Origin: UBA3775 sp051877895
Lineage (GTDB): Bacteria > Bacillota > Clostridia > Lachnospirales > Lachnospiraceae
Direction of reading: 5' to 3'
Assembly (NCBI GenBank): GCA_051877895.1
Contig: JBJEJI010000037.1
Location: 1 to 15,976 of the forward strand
DNA: 15,976 nucleotides
Shown here: one piece after another, positions 14,138 to 15,976 of the stretch
Layout of the letters: each line of letters starts with the position of its first letter
Position numbering within the stretch: the first letter of the stretch is position 1
Made by a program: the position numbers and the translations under genes
Notes under the pieces: generated by a model
Database searches by the model: none
What the model was told of the DNA's origin: nothing
Seen by the model: only the letters and a program-made list of their open reading frames with translations

Positions 14138-15349
14138 ATGAACTACGAATATAATACAGTTGAAGAGGCTCTGGAGGATTTACGACAGGGAAGAATTATT
14201 CTGGTTACAGATGATCCGGACAGAGAAAACGAAGGGGATATGATATGTGCCGGAGAATTTGCTACACAGGAAAATATAAATTTTATGGCATGTCATGCCA
14301 AGGGATTAATATGTACTCCAATGAGTGGAGAGCTGGCTGCAAAGCTTGGACTTCCTCAGATGGTTAGTGAAAATACTGATAATCACTGCACAGCGTTTAC
14401 TGTTTCCATTGACCATAAGGATACTACTACCGGAATATCTGCAGCAGAACGTTCCTATACAATGATGAAATGTTGTGAAGATACAGCATCTCCTTATGAT
14501 TTCAGACATCCGGGACATGTTTTCCCACTTGTGGCAAAAAAAGGTGGTGTGCTTGAACGTAATGGTCATACAGAGGCAACAGTAGATTTAATGAAGCTTG
14601 CCGGTCTTAAAGAATGTGGCGTGTGTTGTGAAATCATGGAGGATGACGGAACCATGATGAAAACCCCCAATCTTTGGAAGCTGGCAGAAAAATATAATTT
14701 GAAATTCATTACTATTAAGCAGTTGCAGGAGTACATTCAGATTCATGTAAAACACATGGTAAGAATGGCAAATGCCAAACTGCCTACAAAATACGGAGAA
14801 TTCAGAATAATCGGTTATGTAAATGACATAACCGGAGAGCACCATGTCGCACTGGTGAAGGGTGATATTGGTGACGGAGAAAATGTGCTTTGCAGAGTAC
14901 ATTCTGAATGTCTTACCGGAGATACCTTCGGCTCATGCCGTTGTGACTGTGGAGAACAGCTGCAAAGAGCCATGCAGCAGGTAGAAGCAGAGGGCAGAGG
15001 AATTATTCTGTATATGAGACAGGAAGGCAGAGGCATAGGCCTTATTAATAAGCTGAAAGCCTATGAACTTCAGGAGCAGGGCTTTGATACTGTTGAGGCA
15101 AATGTAAAGCTTGGATTTGCTCCGGATTTAAGAGAATACTGGGCAGGTGCTCAGATACTGGTGGATTTAGGTGTGAAGTCCTTAAGACTGCTTACCAATA
15201 ATCCGGAAAAGGTGTACGGTTTGGAGGGGTTTGGTCTTACCATTAAAGAACGTGTGCCTATTGAAGTAGAACCTCAGAAATATGACCTGTTTTATATGAA
15301 AACCAAGCAGGATAAAATGGGACATATCTTTAAGGATATAAAATTTTAG
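14138..15349 (+). CDS. ribBA: Bifunctional DHBP synthase / GTP cyclohydrolase II RibBA
   Basis: Supplies both precursors of riboflavin: 3,4-dihydroxy-2-butanone 4-phosphate from ribulose 5-phosphate, and the pyrimidine from GTP (403 aa). ATG at 14138 follows an AGGAGG site. The N-terminal RibB domain (1 to about 200) has the metal/substrate motif DDPDRENEGD (25-34), TTTGISAAERSYT (96-108) and RHPGHVFPLVAKKGGVLERNGHTEA in two adjoining stretches (123-147). The C-terminal RibA domain (about 205-403) has RVHSECLTGD with zinc Cys258, then Cys269 and Cys271 in SCRCDCGEQL, followed by MRQEGRGIGL (293-302) and LLTNNPEKV. Key residues of both activities are present, so both halves are probably active. 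ribH begins 23 bp downstream. Confidence 0.97.
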   Translation: MNYEYNTVEEALEDLRQGRIILVTDDPDRENEGDMICAGEFATQENINFMACHAKGLICTPMSGELAAKLGLPQMVSENTDNHCTAFTVSIDHKDTTTGISAAERSYTMMKCCEDTASPYDFRHPGHVFPLVAKKGGVLERNGHTEATVDLMKLAGLKECGVCCEIMEDDGTMMKTPNLWKLAEKYNLKFITIKQLQEYIQIHVKHMVRMANAKLPTKYGEFRIIGYVNDITGEHHVALVKGDIGDGENVLCRVHSECLTGDTFGSCRCDCGEQLQRAMQQVEAEGRGIILYMRQEGRGIGLINKLKAYELQEQGFDTVEANVKLGFAPDLREYWAGAQILVDLGVKSLRLLTNNPEKVYGLEGFGLTIKERVPIEVEPQKYDLFYMKTKQDKMGHIFKDIKF

Positions 15350-15372
15350 TATTATACAAAGTGGAGGACATT

Positions 15373-15846
15373 ATGAAAGAAATTAATCTTATCGAAGGAA
15401 AAGTTGTTGCCAAGGAAGGCATGAAGGTTGGTATTGTGGCTTCCCGTTTTAATGAAATTATTGTAAACAAACTTTTAGGAGGTGCTGTTGACGGACTGGT
15501 GCGTCACGGTGTAGATGAAAATAATATTACTGCTGCATGGGTACCGGGAGCTTTTGAAATTCCTGTTATCGCAAAGAAAATGGCAGAATCCGGGAAATAT
15601 GATGCTGTAATTTGTGTTGGTGCAGTAATTCGCGGAGATACAACTCATTATGATTATGTATGCAATGAAGTATCCAAGGGAGTTGCACAGGTAGGTCTTG
15701 CAACAGGTGTTCCTGTTCTTTTCGGTGTTATTACCACTGAAAATATTGAACAGGCAATTGCACGTGCAGGAAGCAAGGCAGGCAATAAAGGCTATGATTG
15801 CGCACTCTCTGCTATAGAAATGGTAAATCTTCTTAATCAGTTGTAA
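15373..15846 (+). CDS. ribH: 6,7-dimethyl-8-ribityllumazine synthase
   Basis: Condenses the ribitylamino-pyrimidine with dihydroxybutanone phosphate to lumazine, the substrate of RibE (157 aa, normal length). ATG at 15373 is chosen because GGAGG is at 15363-15367; an in-frame GTG at 15361 overlaps that site. Motifs are SRFN at 24-27 (aromatic Phe26 stacks on substrate), VPGAFEIP at 57-64, GAVIRGDTTHYDYV at 83-96 with the proton-transfer His92, and FGVITTENIEQAIARAGSKAGNKG from 117, including phosphate-binding Arg131. Known relatives form 60-subunit shells that can enclose RibE, or pentamers or decamers; the sequence does not say which form occurs here. It is the last gene of the riboflavin operon in the window. 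Confidence 0.97.
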   Translation: MKEINLIEGKVVAKEGMKVGIVASRFNEIIVNKLLGGAVDGLVRHGVDENNITAAWVPGAFEIPVIAKKMAESGKYDAVICVGAVIRGDTTHYDYVCNEVSKGVAQVGLATGVPVLFGVITTENIEQAIARAGSKAGNKGYDCALSAIEMVNLLNQL

Positions 15847-15848
15847 TT

Positions 15849-15882
15849 AGCTGCCATATGTGAACAGCTGTCATATGTGAAT
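15849..15882. repeat. two tandem 17-bp repeats after ribH
   Basis: AGCTGCCATATGTGAAC (15849-15865) is followed directly by AGCTGTCATATGTGAAT (15866-15882), differing at two positions. It begins right after the ribH stop codon. Function is unknown. Confidence 0.6.
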
Positions 15883-15892
15883 GTGATTATGT

Positions 15893-15904
15893 GTTAATAT
15901 TAAC
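15893..15904. repeat. 12-bp perfect palindrome
   Basis: GTTAATATTAAC is a perfect inverted repeat in the region after ribH. It may be a protein site or chance in AT-rich DNA. Confidence 0.3.
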
Positions 15905-15942
15905 CATGTGTAAATAGTTACTATATAAAAAACTAAAGATAA

Positions 15943-15964
15943 CCCACTGCCTTTAGGCGGTGGG
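15943..15964 (+). terminator. GC-rich hairpin, probable terminator of the rib operon (or an IS200/IS605-type end)
   Basis: CCCACTGCC (15943-15951) pairs with GGCGGTGGG (15956-15964) over 9 bp, with one G-U, around a TTTA loop. It is the only strong hairpin after ribH, so it could end the operon, but the following ATTAGATTT is a poor T-tract. The stem-loop also resembles the subterminal hairpins with a CTTTAG-like loop at ends of IS200/IS605 or TnpB elements, as I recall them. The window ends 12 bases later, so this cannot be resolved. Confidence 0.5.
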
Positions 15965-15976
15965 ATTAGATTTAAA

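Overview
The window looks like chromosomal DNA of a low-GC Gram-positive bacterium, most likely a clostridial gut anaerobe of the Lachnospiraceae type. Support: strong GGAGG ribosome binding sites before almost every gene; a Gram-positive lipoprotein signal on PstS; an FMN-riboswitch-controlled ribD-ribE-ribBA-ribH cluster in the usual Firmicutes order; a RelP-like small alarmone synthetase; and a GH3 glucosidase with the inverted domain order that I recall from Butyrivibrio and Ruminococcus. The taxonomic call is inference. There is no rRNA, tRNA, CRISPR array, transposase or phage gene.

Layout. Bases 1-1016 hold the 3' end of a Na+/phosphate cotransporter with a C-terminal PhoU-like domain. 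Bases 1176-5274 are a complete high-affinity phosphate operon, pstS-pstC-pstA-pstB-phoU, with gaps of 12-26 bp. A single thioredoxin gene (5397-5705) and a small alarmone synthetase (5848-6552) follow. On the minus strand, a glycogen branching enzyme (6549-8336) converges on the synthetase so closely that the stop codons overlap. A divergent TetR-type regulator (8509-9042) and a 930-residue GH3 beta-glucosidase (9105-11897) form a probable sugar-hydrolysis unit. A sigma-A-type promoter, an FMN riboswitch and an intrinsic terminator (11919-12139) then lead into the riboflavin genes (12254-15846). The last 130 bases contain a tandem repeat, a palindrome and a GC-rich hairpin.

How the genes work together. 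The first block is phosphate acquisition by two routes (Na+-coupled and ABC), each with a PhoU-type element. The last block makes riboflavin from GTP and ribulose 5-phosphate under FMN feedback. The middle contains carbohydrate genes (glycogen branching, beta-glucoside hydrolysis) plus redox and stringent-response functions.

The main oddity is that PstS is circularly permuted. The half that is normally C-terminal (Arg-x3-Ser-Gly-Thr phosphate motif) comes directly after the lipobox, and the half that is normally N-terminal (GSSSVSP, STGM, DIGMASRELK) comes last. The GH3 enzyme is independently rearranged, with its sandwich and fibronectin-like domains before the catalytic barrel. The GH3 inversion has precedent that I can name; for the PstS permutation I cannot name a published description.
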